This document shows, one piece after another, positions 12,408-23,733 of a stretch of DNA of 64,000 nucleotides (the first letter of the stretch is position 1; each line of letters starts with the position of its first letter). The notes beneath the pieces were generated by a model. The model saw only the letters and a program-made list of their open reading frames with translations, was not told where the DNA came from and did no database searches. This DNA is from Hawksworthiomyces lignivorus (taxonomy: Eukaryota > Ascomycota > Sordariomycetes > Ophiostomatales > Ophiostomataceae): the NCBI GenBank assembly GCA_002917075.1, contig NTMA01000126.1, positions 1 to 64,000 of the forward strand, given 5' to 3'. The position numbers and the translations under genes are program-made.

Positions 12408-15368
12408 TTAATCATCATTTTGATCCTCCTCTTCATTTAATTGTAAACCCCTCTCTAATTCGTTTAAATCTTTAACAGTCCAACTTTTTAATAAAATCAA
12501 CTTTCTAACCGTATCAGGAAGAAGTCTATTTCTTAGTTTAGTAATAATATTATTACTAATTGAAAAAATAGCTTCTATAACAACTGAAGTGACAGGAATA
12601 ACTAAATATCGTCTAGCTAATATGCTTAACGTTGGAAACTTTTTAGTATATAACTTCCAGTAATCTAATGGCTCAGTCTAAAAATAATAAGTTAGTAATT
12701 TATTAAAAAATAGTAAAATAATTATAATAACTTACTTTTCGATCCTCTTCATCTTCTGATAAATATATAGTTATTTCATCTTTTAAAGACGATTTAGAAA
12801 TATATAAATCTTTTTCTAAATCGTCTGAATCAACGTTAGTAGTGTTGTATAAATCTTCGTTATTTACGTTATTGTCGAATTCGTCGTTTAATTCGTCGAA
12901 TGAAATAGTAAAATTGTCAACGTTATTAACATTGTTAAGTAAAGTTTTTATACTATTAACGTTAGTAAAATATATAGTTAATTAAATAATAAAATAAATA
13001 AATTTTAACTAACATATTATATTCGAATTTTAAAATATTTAATGCGTCGTTATGAATTATTATATAATAATATAATAAACCATTCTTTTTAAAGTGAGTC
13101 ATTTTGAACCTAGGGTCTAAAATAAGACTAATTATAAATGATTTGTAATTTTTAATCGAATTTTGTGTGAGTTTTTTAGGGAAATATTTTTCCAATTTAG
13201 TAATGTCAGTATTAATAATACTAGTAAGGTTATTAAAATATAAAGTCTATTAAATAAAAGTTAATAAATAATAAATAATAAATAATAATAAATAATAATA
13301 AATAATAATAAATAATAAATAATAATAAATAATAAATAATAAATCACTTACTAATTCTAAATCGTTTTTAGTCTTTGTATTAAAGGTTTTTATTAAGTTG
13401 TTTAATTTGTTATAAATTGTTTGAATATATAGTAAGCCTTTCGATAAAGTTAAATAAACTTGATCTTATAATTTAATAGAAGACTTTAAAAACACTTCTA
13501 AAATAAGGTTAAAATTTTCAATAATAGCCCATTCGTTTGAAGTTAAAAAAATATTTTTAAATTCAATGGTTGTTGTATTGTTATTAACGTATATAAGTGG
13601 ATTTTTTAAGTTTAAAAATGTTTTAAATATATAATAGGTTGAATTCCACCGTGTAACGTTGTCTATTAAAAATTTAAAATTAGTTATATATTTTAATAAT
13701 TAGTAACTTATTAAAAACCACATACCTAATGGGATAACTTTTATATTAAAATTATTTGGAAGGTCCTCACGTTGAATAGTATGTTATATACCGTCTTTTA
13801 ATAAATCACGGTTTTCTTGAGTATATTTTGTAATGGTAATTAATCGACGAATTCGTGAAATAATATCTAGTAATAGTTAGTAAAAAATAATTAATAATCA
13901 TTTTTATTATTTATTAAAATAAAATAACTTACTATTGTTTAATTCGTCAATACTATTAATAGATAAAGATATATATTCATTTAATATATCTTTTGTCACT
14001 AGATTTATAATATGTACAACACATTTAATATCGTTGTTGAATTCTTTGTTTAATAATTTATTATATTCGTTTTTAAACGAATTAATGAATGTATTGTTAT
14101 TTGTAACATTGTCTTATATAATACTATTAAAAGTTGGTAATAGTTTTTATAAATTAAATTAATAATTATAATTAAATTAATATTAACTAATCTAAAAATA
14201 TTTGGTAATGTAATAAAAGGATATAGTTTAAGAGTCTGAATAAACTCTGAATAAATGTATTCGTCAGTATGTGTATCGGTTAATTCGTTAAAACCTATTA
14301 AATTAATTAAATTAATAAAACTAATTAATTTTAAAATATTTATAAATAGTTATTAATTAAAAACTTATCGATTAACTTATAAGTAAGTTTAAAATCATTA
14401 CTAATATAAACTATTATAATATCTATATAAACTATCTATATATTCGAAGTCCAAATATCGAAAGTTATTAAAAAACTTCCAAAAATTTAAATATTATTTT
14501 TTAATTCATTATTTAAGACGATTAAGTTAAGGTTATATATATTATTTAATATATCTTTGATTTTTTTTCGATTAATAATATGTGAAAACCTATTTAAAAA
14601 TTAATTATTAATAATTAAAAATAATATATATATAAATATAACTTATTTATTATAATAATTTAATAAATCTTTAAATGATTTTGAATCAAAAATATTAAAA
14701 AATAAGTTATTTTCAATAATAAAAGTTAAAACTTTGTTATAAACCCCATTTTCGTTAAAAGGTTCAATAATTGTATCAGTTCGAATTCGTTTTCTTGACT
14801 GTAAGTTAAAAAACGTAGATGATGTGTTATTAATTAAATCTTCTTTTAATTTAAATAATTAATAAAAGTTATAAAATTATAATTAATAAAAACATTTAGT
14901 ATAAATAAATAAAACTTACTTTTCGTTAAAAACGCTTCTGATTGTTGATTATATGCTATTGTTGGGTGATTATTTTTATAACGTTGTACGTAATTCGAAC
15001 TTTGAAAAGATTGTAAAATATCGGTTTTTTTATAATTGTAACTAATTATTATTAGTAAAAAATAATTTAAATAACTTATTAAATAATTAATAAATAATAT
15101 ATAAAATAATTTATAATACTAACCTAGTACATTTAACTAAAACCTTTCGTTTTTCGTTTTCGTTATAAGGTAATAGTATTCTTGTAATAAGTTGATTTCT
15201 AATTATATATATTGATAATTCAGAATCATTTAATATATAATTAGGGTTATTATAGTCAGGTTTTTTAGTTTTTTTCGTAGTATTACTTTTTTTATTACTA
15301 TTATGTATAGTAATATGTGAAGTAGTAGGTTCGGATTCACCGACCGAAATATATGAATCAGAATCCAT
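12408..15368 (-). pseudogene. hAT transposase, intron-containing, disrupted
   Basis: The minus strand encodes pieces of a hAT transposase in order. An N-terminal segment (15368-15111, starting MDSDSYISVG) is followed by a segment near 14100 with the order DNVTNNNTF. A segment near 13670 reads DNVTRWNSTYYIF, the classic hAT core motif. Near 13140 comes LILDPRFKMTHF. The C-terminal dimerisation region at about 12660-12408 contains EPLDYWKLYTKKFPTLS and RRYLVIPVTS. GTAAGT-like donors separate these pieces, so several short introns are likely. At least two in-frame TAA codons lie inside conserved stretches (14114-14116 and 13466-13468), both explicable as CAA to TAA. The gene is therefore read as dead. 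Exact exon limits are not resolved. Confidence 0.8.
13258..13343. repeat. AT-rich (AATAATAAAT)n microsatellite
   Basis: A run of about 85 bases is built only of ATAATAAATAATAAATA-type units. It lies in a probable intron or spacer of the hAT transposase. Confidence 0.85.
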
Positions 15369-15504
15369 TTTAAATAAAGTTATGATAGTAAATAATTGGT
15401 AATAATAGTAAATAGTTTGTTATAATGATTTAATAAATTTAAAAAAAACTTAAAGATTGAATTAAAATTTTAATTAAAGACATAAATAAATATTTATACT
15501 TTTA

Positions 15505-15775
15505 AAATTATTTCTAAAACCTTCTAGAAATAGTTATTAATAATAACTATAGTTATTTTTAGAACCTTCTAAAAATAATTATTAATAATAACTATAATTA
15601 TTTCTAAAAGGTTTTAGAAATAATTATTAATAATAGTTATAGTTACTTTTAGAAGATTCTAGAAATAATTATTAATAATAACTATAATTATCTCTAGAAG
15701 ATTCTAGAAATAATTATTAATAATGATCATAGATATTTCTAGAAGGTTCTAGAAATAGTTATTATTAATAGTTAT
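15505..15775. repeat. 45-bp palindromic tandem array in the hAT end
   Basis: Six units with a 45-base period are centred at about 15520, 15565, 15610, 15655, 15700 and 15745. Each contains a palindrome like TTTCTAGAAGGTTCTAGAAA followed by the near-palindrome ATTATTAATAATAACTATA. The array lies between the transposase start (15368) and the right terminal inverted repeat. Subterminal repeats in hAT elements can act as transposase-binding sites; that role here is inference. Confidence 0.8.
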
Positions 15776-16033
15776 AATCATAAATATTTTTAATTTAAAA
15801 TATCTTATACTAAAATTAATTACTAAAATTAATTTTAATATACTAGAATTAATTTAATTTTGGGCCATACTAATACTAAAATTAATTTTAGTATTTTGAA
15901 AAATTAAAATTAGTACGAAGCCATACTAAAATTAAATTTAGTATACTAAAATTAGTATAAGGCTATACTAATACTAAAAATTAAAATTAATTTTAGTATA
16001 TACTAAAATTAAGAAATTAATTTCCCAACCCTG

Positions 16034-16093
16034 ACAATAATTAATAGAAAATATAAAGTTATAACTAATAAAAATATTTAATATAAATAAATA
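16034..16093. repeat. Fragment resembling the hAT interior
   Basis: The bases just outside the right hAT terminus (AATTAATAGAAAATATAAAG and onward to about 16090) resemble an internal hAT stretch at 14861-14920. Sequence of the interrupted retroelement does not continue here. A second, truncated hAT copy or a rearranged junction is the simplest explanation. Confidence 0.4.
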
Positions 16094-16441
16094 TGTAATA
16101 GGCCAGGGCCCTAAAGACGGCCCAGGGCGAGCCCAGGGCCAGAGAGCAGGCCGACGGGATCCAGCGGGGACACCGGGGGAGAGAGAAGTCGGTCGCCCGG
16201 GCGACCTACCGGCCCACCGGCCCACTTGCCCCTGATGCTCCTTATTTGAACCAGGAGCTTCGCTCCTGGGAGTCGAAGGAGAGTCTTCTTTCTTCTGTAT
16301 CTTCAGTCTTTCATTCAATCAGGCCGATCCCATTGCCTCAGGGCTCTTCCGTGCTCCTTGCCAGCAGACCCTTTATAGATATTCCCTCACACTAGCGTAT
16401 ATTAGGCGCCTCAGAGGCTCTCTGGCATGTGCATCCTAACA
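16094..16441 (-). mobile_element. LTR-like remnant, GC-rich
   Basis: Read on the minus strand, the block starts TGTTAGGATGCACATG at 16441. It continues through a TATA-like TCTATAAAGG and a hairpin with GGAGCTTCGCTCC, and ends near a CA at 16094. GC content is sharply higher than in the AT-rich DNA to its left, and CpA is not depleted. No target duplication or internal region is visible. A 114-residue open frame crosses it, but the composition is low-complexity and I do not call it a gene. It could instead be a fragment of another GC-rich repeat. Confidence 0.4.
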
Positions 16442-16966
16442 CTCTGAAGCTATGACAATTTCGGTAACTTTAAAGGTAGAGAGGCAAGTCGAGAGCTTGA
16501 TTCTTATAGTTCAGCTTCAAACCCGGTATGTCCGTATGTGACAGCCTACGTGGCTTCTGGCTAAATGGCAATGTGTAACAGATCAGCCTTCTGCTCTACG
16601 AAATCCATCGGAGTCTAGTCACATCGAGATAAAGCATCTACATATTCATGAGTCTTCGGCGATAATGCTAGTTACATTCGAGGAGAAATGCATCGGCTCG
16701 CTTAAGTATCCAGTACGTTAAGCGAGGTGCGTGGGCGGGTACATGCAATCTCCATGCGGGAAACTGGATCAACTGTCCGTATTTGTATACATTCCTGTTT
16801 TTTCGACATGTATTTCTAGCATTTTATTCTTCCATATTAGTTGGCTACTCTTTGGTGACATTATTTCGTCTGGCCAAATTTGTCAGTTTAGCTGAAATTC
16901 ACCTCAATAAAGACCCGCATACTTCGAAGAGCGAGTCTTTCTCCTCCAAGACATTGTACTTATTCC
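16442..16966. other. Upstream region of the amidase gene
   Basis: This is unique-looking sequence of normal composition between the transposon block and the amidase start. It contains one AGATAA (16627-16632), a match to the GATA-factor consensus HGATAR. No gene or structured RNA is evident. Confidence 0.4.
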
Positions 16967-18488
16967 ATGGAGCACTACAAGCTCACAGCTTCAGAAGCTC
17001 TTGTAAAATTTAGACGTGGTGTACTCTCTATTGAGGAATATGCGCGGTCGCTGCTGTCGAGGATTGCGGAGCGGGATGCCGATGTGCAAGCTTGGGCATA
17101 CCTCGACCCGGAATACGTGCTCGAAGAAGCCAAAAGACTCGACAGCGTCCCAATTGATCGACGGGGTCCCCTTCATGGTGTTGCCATTGCAGTGAAGGAC
17201 GTCTTCTACACGAAGGGTATGTAGTTAAATCGCAATATAATATGTCCTATTTCTCTATTCGGAGCTAACAGCGGCCGCATGAAGATATGCCAACCCAGTT
17301 TAACTCTCCAATATACCATAGTCATGCCCCTGAACTAGATGCGTCTTGTATAGCCGTTTTGAGACATGCAGGTGCTCTGTTACTCGGTAAGTCAGGATCT
17401 CCTTCTTACTTGCCAGAGCGAGAGCTCATAGGTTGAATAAACAGGAAAAACTACGACTGCTGAATTTGCGGCGACAGCTGTCGGGCCAAAGACCAAAAAT
17501 CCCTATGATCCCCACCGGACGCCTGGGGGCTCATCGTCTGGCTCGGGTGCAGCTGTTGCTGATTTCCAGGCACCTATCGGAATGGCGACCCAGACGGGTG
17601 GTAGTACGATCCGTCCTGCTTCATTTAACGGCATCTACGGGCTTAAGCCGACGTGGAATGTCATCAGCCGTGAAGGCGCCAAAATATATTCCGTTCTCTT
17701 TGACACGGTCGGCCTATACGCCCGCAGCATTGATGATCTGGAACTTCTAGCGGGAGTATTAAATATAAAGGACGATATACCTCCTCCATCTCCTTTTGTG
17801 ATCAAGCAAGCGAAATTTGCCGTTCTCAAGACCATGGTCTGGCCCCAGGCCGGTCCAGGAACGGTCCGCGCAATTGAAAATGGAGCAGAGCTTTTGCGGA
17901 AACATGGTGCTGAAGTGGAAGAAATCAACTTGCCGTCAGAGCTTGACGGATTGCCACAATGGCACAAAACCTGGCTTACTGCGGAAGGGAGGACATCATT
18001 TCTTCCCGAATATCGCATAGCGAAAGAGAGCCTAAACAAACTCCTCAGGGGGTACATTGAGAATAATCACGGTGTGACACGACTAGAACAAACCAGGGCA
18101 TTCGACAGCATTGCTGCGTCTCGGCCGATAGTGGATGAAATTGCAAGCCGATACGCAGCTATCTTGACACCAAGTGTCGTAGATGAAGCTCCTGTTGGTA
18201 TACTATCCACGGGAAGTTCAGCATTCAACTGCATATGGACGGTCAGTATTCGTGAAATGCTTCGCAATTATCGTAATAAATTTGTCATTATCTGTATTAA
18301 CATATAGATAGGCGCTCCACATGCCTGTCGTTAACGTTCCTGGATTCGTGGGAGACCATGGGATGCCGATAGGATTATCACTTGTTGCGCCACGTTACCG
18401 AGATAGGCACTTGCTAGCTGTGGCTAAAGCTGTTGGTGAAGTCTTTGAAGCAGAAGGGGGATGGGCTCGTGAACCGCCGTCCAATTAG
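16967..18488 (+). CDS. Amidase (amidase signature family)
   Basis: This gene encodes a hydrolase of carboxylic amides, of the acetamidase / GatA-like amidase signature family. I resolve four exons: 16967-17216, 17285-17386, 17445-18241 and 18312-18488, all with GT-AG introns, giving 441 residues. The catalytic set is present: Lys77 in VAIAVKD, the GGSSSGSG stretch with the cis-serine, and nucleophile Ser171 in TQTGGSTIRPASF, followed by GIYGLKPTW. The C-terminal HMPVVNVPGF...GMPIGLSLVAP block is typical. The length is slightly short for fungal amidases (usually 450-550). The exact substrate cannot be told. It is followed by a permease on the same strand, which fits amide or ureide use as a nitrogen source. 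No signal peptide is seen, so it is probably cytosolic. Confidence 0.85.
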
Positions 18489-19640
18489 TATCACCTGGAC
18501 CGTCTTCTCTGTATACGTGAGCTACCGGCTATTTTTAGTTTTGGCGAAGCTGATACTAGCGCGTTGAAATTACAACACAGTAACCTGGTCAAGATGAATA
18601 CTTCTTCATTCATAAAATACGTGCTTTTTTAATCTTCTAAATGTCCTCTGTCAAGCCTATACCCTTCGTATAACTGATAAATAAAATCCATCGCTGGCGT
18701 GGCTGACAGCGAGCTTATCTGGACTCGTGCAAAATAACCATTTTCACGCTATATCCGCAAGCCGGACTAGGTATGGAAATACCACTTTCATGTTTAGGGT
18801 TGAATTTCCTGCGGTCTGTCGCCTCGCGAATCTTTTTTTTGGGGGGGTTCTGTATTGTCCTGTTGGAGAGGGATGCTCTCTGCCTTTCTTGTCCTTTTCC
18901 TTTTTTTTTTTGGTCCACGGTGAGCACCGAAGTAGTCAATTTAGACACCAGCTCCTAGTCGTCTTAATTCTTATTTGTTATAGAGTAGAAATTAGAGGGT
19001 GCGAGGTCTTTCGTTCTTTTGTGGACGCAGCGAGGCAATCTAGAGCATGCAATTGAAAAAATGTCAGACAATTAAGGCAGAGGAAAAAAAAAAGAACAGA
19101 TTGCGTCGACTGGAGCAGGTGAGGTCGGCCAATTGAAGCCACCGGTGTTCATTCGCATATGCGATATCTCGAAGAGATTCGGGCAAGAAGCAATTAATAG
19201 GCGGTAAGTCCCGTCATATCTAAGGCTTAAAAACCTGACTTTTGGCTTGCAGATTTAAATGGGTCAGACAATTAGCGAATGTAGCCGTGGCTTGTTTCTT
19301 TTATCTATCTGGCAGCTGCTCGCTTAGATATTGACTAGATGCTACAGGATGAGATACAGCTTCCCCTCGTCACCTTTGCCGACACTACTATCGGTGCCAC
19401 TAGTCTAGATAAGAGAGGGTACACATGCGTCCGAACCTGCAAGTAGCAGGCAAGGACAAATCGGCCCTGGTGCAAGCTATATATCTGTAAGTCAGGGAAT
19501 GCGAGCCATGGGTTTTCTCTGTCGATCTTTGCCTCTACTCCTCATCTCATCCCTACCTTAGTCTCCGGGCTTTCTACTTGTTTATCTCACTACCTCTATA
19601 CTGCAGGACCTGGTTGCAGAACCATTTTCCAGCTCTCGAG
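18489..19640. other. Intergenic, promoter of the permease
   Basis: No gene is seen. There are short T and G runs (18833-18847 and 18900-18911). A TAGATAAG at 19406-19413 matches the GATA-factor consensus and lies about 230 bases before the permease start. A CT-rich stretch precedes the start codon. Confidence 0.4.
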
Positions 19641-21536
19641 ATGTCGTCTCCGACGGAGAAGATTGGCGAAGATGCCAATATACAGCCTTCCACGGTTGCC
19701 TCGTCTCTGGACCAAGTGGCTGTCGAGAACATTAAGATTGAAGAAAAGGGAGTTGATGACGCCCTTATATTTGCCGCAGAGCATCATGTAACTTCTGTCA
19801 CTCCTGAGGAGGACCGGAAGATGCTGTGGAAGATTGACCGAACCATTCTTCCCATTGTAAGTCCTGGCATCAATACCGAAACTATCTCAGGGCACAAAAT
19901 TGTTCACTATTCAGGACGGGCTTGCTGATATCTCATAGCTCCTTTTCACGTATACGCTGAAGTTTTTGGACCAGCAAGCAATGTCATACTCCAGCAACTT
20001 TGGCCTCTTGGATGATATGGTTTGTGCTTTCTATTTGAATCAGTTTAGAGTAGCCCGACTGTTGACTAATACATGTGAAAACTAGCACCTCTCCCTCAAT
20101 CAATATGCTTGGGCATCAGGATCTATTATCAATCTAGGTTTGCAGCCACAACCCGCTCAATGGAGTCATACCCTAAACTTCTTTATTGGACCCTAACACA
20201 TTATTTTCTTTCTAGCCATTGTTGTTTTTCAGCCCATTGCCAGTAGAATCCTCCAGATTGTGCCCATTGGTCGCTTCGTCGCCGTATCAGTTAGCGTCTG
20301 GGGCGGCCTTCTAATGTGTACTGCTGGAGCACGTTCTTTCGCAGGAATTGCCGTGTTACGGACCTTCCTTGGCTTTGCTGAAACTGGTATTTCTCCCGCC
20401 ATGATTCTTATAATCAGCATGTGGTATAAACGAAATGGTGAGCAGCCTGGTAGGCAAGGTACATGGTTTATTGGTAACGCAGTTGCAGTAAGTTATTTCC
20501 CTCGTACCTCTTCCCAGTACTCAAAGGAAGGAAATCAAAAACTGCCCCAAGGATCCTTAGCAAAAGGTATCAGAGTTGACAACGTTTGTAGCAAATGATT
20601 GGCGGATTGATTGGCTATGGTGTCGGGCACATACATAGCAATCTCCATGAGGGAGCCTGGATTTGGTTTTTCATTATTGTGGGTGCCTTTAGCTTCTGTT
20701 GGGGTATTGTGCTGCTGTTCATCTTGCCAGACAACCCCATGCGTGCCAAGTTCCTTACACCACACGAGAGAGCGATCGCTGTTGCTCGTGTCAAGGATAA
20801 CCACACAGGCATGATCAGCCACCAGTGGAAATGGTCGCAGTGCCGCGAGTGTCTGCTTGACCTTAACATGTGGCTATACTGCGCGCTTCTCTTCCTCAGT
20901 GCCATCCCATCTGGCGGTGTGGCCTCCTTTGGCAACATCGTCATCAAACAATTCGGCTTCTCTTCGCTCAACACGACCCTGCTAACTATACCTCTGGGCG
21001 CTGTTCAAGCCCTATCTATTCTTTTCAGTGGCTGGATCAACTCGCGCTTCAATAACATTCGGAACTTGGTATCGGCAGCCTCACAGGTGCCCGCTTTGAT
21101 CGGGGCTGTGCTTCTCATGACCCTTCCCGACTCAAACAAGGTTGGCCGTCTGATTGCCTACTATATTATTCAGACACACACTGTCAATGATGTCATGGTA
21201 TATGCTATTTTCTCTGGCAACACTGCGGGATTTACCAAGAAGGTGGTGGGTTCTGGCATGATGTTCATCTGGAGCTCAGTTGGTCTCATTATCGGACCTC
21301 AGCTCTTCATTGCAGCGCAGGCGCCGAGATACCCCACAGCCTTTAATGCTGCTATCAGCTGCTTCGCTCTTCAAATTGTTCTGCCATTTATTATCCAGGC
21401 TCACCTCTACTGGCTGAACAAAAAGAAGAGGGCGGAGCAGGCCAACCTGCCACCCGTCACTGAGGAGGAACTTGCGCGGGAGGGCCTCATGGATCGCACC
21501 GACAAGGAACAACCGCACTTCTGCTATGTCTACTGA
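19641..21536 (+). CDS. MFS permease, Dal5/allantoate-type (ACS family)
   Basis: This gene encodes a plasma-membrane major facilitator of the anion:cation symporter family, the group of fungal allantoate, nicotinate and pantothenate permeases. Five exons are resolved: 19641-19856, 19939-20019, 20086-20137, 20216-20487 and 20592-21536, giving 521 residues. Family marks are a soluble N-terminus ending EEDRKMLWKIDRTILPI, then LFTYTLKFLDQQAMSYSSNF, NQYAWASGSIINL, GFAETGISPAMILIISMWY with the following EQPGRQGTWF loop, and a late NTAGFTKKVVGSGMMF segment. A more upstream in-frame ATG (19578) would add 21 residues; 19641 fits the family better. The substrate is unknown. Its place after the amidase suggests an amide, ureide or related nitrogen compound. 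Confidence 0.88.
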
Positions 21537-21826
21537 GCAGCTCTAAGGAATCTAGGTGAATACCCGTGACATAAGGCGGTATGGCGAACTTCATCTCAGG
21601 ATTTCTGAACACTTTCCCCTCGTTTATCATTGCTATTTATTTTTTATAGGAATATAAATTTAAATAAAATAAAATGACTTTCAACCCGTATTTTCCTTCT
21701 TATTCTCTCTCTTCACTTTCGAGTCTCGTCAGCAGTAGGGTTTTCTCAGTTGATAGGAAGACTTGAAGTAAATTGCATCTCTCATAGAATAAAACACAGA
21801 ACTCCCTTCCCCTCACAGAGAAACCT

Positions 21827-23716
21827 TTAGAATATAAAAATTCCGGTTGTCTCTTTCATGACTTCAATAATATTTACCTTCTCTCCCGTTGCGTTCTGCC
21901 TTCGAACTACGGCATCTAGGAGAATTCTGGCTTTTCCAATATGCGCACCCCACCGCTCTGCCTTTTCAAACGCGTGCAGTGCCCATGCTTGATAGATGGG
22001 ATCCTGCGTGGTCGTGCCGGCAATGAGAGCGTGCGTTGGCCAGATGCCTTGCGGGGAATTCGGCTTTGCCATCTCTACCCGCTGGCACAGCCGTATCATA
22101 CGGTCAGCACATTCCTCGGCCGGAAGCAGCTCCGAGTCGTAGGGAACGTGCCTCGGACAAAAATTATGATACTGGATAACGGTGCTATAATAGGCGACAA
22201 GGAGAAGGAGCCGATTATAGTGAACTGGCTCGACAACTGGCATAGCAGCTAGGTTACCAGTGGCAACGCCAAGAGCAGCCCTCGCAGCATCTGTGTCATC
22301 TAACTCGATGTCTCGCCGTAAAAGGCCGAGACTGGTGCGGATCGTGTCCCACGCAGCCCCATCATTAATGGATTTGTGCATCTCGCTTCTGCCTAGAAAT
22401 TTTATCTGGCCAGCCACAGTAACATTCTGGAAACAAAGCTTCATGCATGTTTGCATCTCGCTTCGCTTTGCGCGGCTTGTGATCTGTTCTCGTTCCATGA
22501 AGACGATGTCTGGTGAGCTGTTTCCGCTCCCCTCATTTGAGACGGACGACACATCTACCAGATCGTAAATGTACGGGTATGTTTTCAAGCAGCCGAGCAG
22601 CCGACCGCCAAGACCCAGGTGTGCCGCCTGACTGTCCCTAAAGCTCATCCACACCAAAATCAGCGATCCAACTGGCCCAATGCGCTTCATAGCTGTCTCT
22701 GCATCGTGGTTCTGTAGTTCTGCTCTGGCCACCTCCGCAGATAAGTCAATTAATTCGCAGAAGCTCTCGACACTTTCGGCCAAGATCAGCTGATACTGTA
22801 GCAGAAACCATGCGGTCGCTAGCAGAAAACTCGGTGGCACACCGCGTCCTAAATCCTCAATGAGTGCTGTATACGCTCGGTCATAGCGCTTTCGTGCGTC
22901 TTGGTTACTTTTTTTATGCACCTGTGCTAGGTGAAGGGCCGACCATGCCATCATAGCATCAAAAAGGGAGCTGTGGAACATGCCCATATTAAAGAGAATA
23001 TAGCTGTACAGATTGTCATGCATGCAATTCCGTAAAATGCAGAAGCGGACCATAGTTGTGGTAAAGTGATGTAGAACAGGGCGGTCTTCTGGGAGGAGCG
23101 TCACATTCCGGCTATACGCCGCCGCACTTGGAATAAGCAATTCCGGATTTGTCTGGGGCGGCAGTATATCTACATCCGCCAGCCGCAAGCCGGTGCCATA
23201 ATCAGGGTCGTTTAAGAAGTGGTCATCTAGCTCTGGGACCCAGCATTCCAGCCAGTTTACATCCAGAAGCCCCTCCCCAAGAGACGACCACCACGAGGAT
23301 GATAGTTGCTGGTACTCGGCCGTGGTGCTCAGATCATAATGGAGGTCGGCGCTGTTACTACAAGCCAAACTGCTGCTGCCAGTGGCCAGGCTGCCACCCC
23401 CCAGGCTGCTACTGTCCAATATGGCTAGGCTAAGCTGTGGTGTAGGTGACTGCGAACCGTCTGAAAACGATAGCGAGCTCCTCTGGTGTCTGACCATGGT
23501 AGTGTCCGGAAACCGTAGATTATGCAGGCGTTTCCGGCTTGGCACATCTGCCGAGATAGGGATCTCGATAGCAGCTGGATACGCACATGGAAGACTTAAG
23601 CGATCACAAGCTTCGCAAATTGGTCTTCCCATACCGCAGCGAACCTTTCTTCTCCTACAGGTAAAGCAACCTGTTTTGGACCGCTTTTTGCGGGTCCGGT
23701 TGATCTCGCTTGTCAT
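21827..23716 (-). CDS. Zn2Cys6 transcription factor
   Basis: This is a single-exon gene of 629 residues. The N-terminus carries a complete binuclear zinc cluster, CFTCRRRKVRCGMG followed by CEACDRLSLPC, at about residues 17-44, preceded by a basic RTRKKRSK stretch. The rest, from about residue 170, resembles the fungal-specific regulatory domain of the Fungal_trans_2 (DUF3468) type, with LLPEDRPVLHHF and DAMMAWSALHLAQVH. It is convergent with the permease gene (290 bases between stops), and three GATAAG sites lie just upstream. It may control the neighbouring amidase and permease. That is inference from position only. The protein would act in the nucleus. Confidence 0.9.
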   Translation of the reverse strand: MTSEINRTRKKRSKTGCFTCRRRKVRCGMGRPICEACDRLSLPCAYPAAIEIPISADVPSRKRLHNLRFPDTTMVRHQRSSLSFSDGSQSPTPQLSLAILDSSSLGGGSLATGSSSLACSNSADLHYDLSTTAEYQQLSSSWWSSLGEGLLDVNWLECWVPELDDHFLNDPDYGTGLRLADVDILPPQTNPELLIPSAAAYSRNVTLLPEDRPVLHHFTTTMVRFCILRNCMHDNLYSYILFNMGMFHSSLFDAMMAWSALHLAQVHKKSNQDARKRYDRAYTALIEDLGRGVPPSFLLATAWFLLQYQLILAESVESFCELIDLSAEVARAELQNHDAETAMKRIGPVGSLILVWMSFRDSQAAHLGLGGRLLGCLKTYPYIYDLVDVSSVSNEGSGNSSPDIVFMEREQITSRAKRSEMQTCMKLCFQNVTVAGQIKFLGRSEMHKSINDGAAWDTIRTSLGLLRRDIELDDTDAARAALGVATGNLAAMPVVEPVHYNRLLLLVAYYSTVIQYHNFCPRHVPYDSELLPAEECADRMIRLCQRVEMAKPNSPQGIWPTHALIAGTTTQDPIYQAWALHAFEKAERWGAHIGKARILLDAVVRRQNATGEKVNIIEVMKETTGIFIF

Positions 23717-23733
23717 GCTGAGAGTCCGACCAC

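Larger units (their letters stand above)
12089..16033 (-). mobile_element. hAT-superfamily DNA transposon
   Basis: The left end reads CAAGGTTGGGAATTT and the right end, reverse complemented, CAGGGTTGGGAAATT: imperfect terminal inverted repeats of the kind seen in hAT elements. Subterminal regions carry repeated palindromic strings around GGCCATACTAATACTAA on both ends. Between them a minus-strand gene encodes a recognisable hAT transposase (12408-15368). No matching 8-bp target duplication is visible: the left flank is TTTATTAT and the right flank ACAATAAT. The element therefore probably suffered a later rearrangement on one side. The DNA is AT-rich but less depleted of CpA than the retroelement copies. 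Confidence 0.85.

Noticed and set aside
15505..15775. CRISPR-like array
   Set aside because: Repeats are contiguous 45-bp palindromic units without unique spacers, inside a eukaryotic transposon.
15974..16318. 114-residue minus-strand open frame across the hAT end and GC-rich block
   Set aside because: Low-complexity Pro/Gly/Arg sequence that crosses a transposon boundary; not a credible gene.
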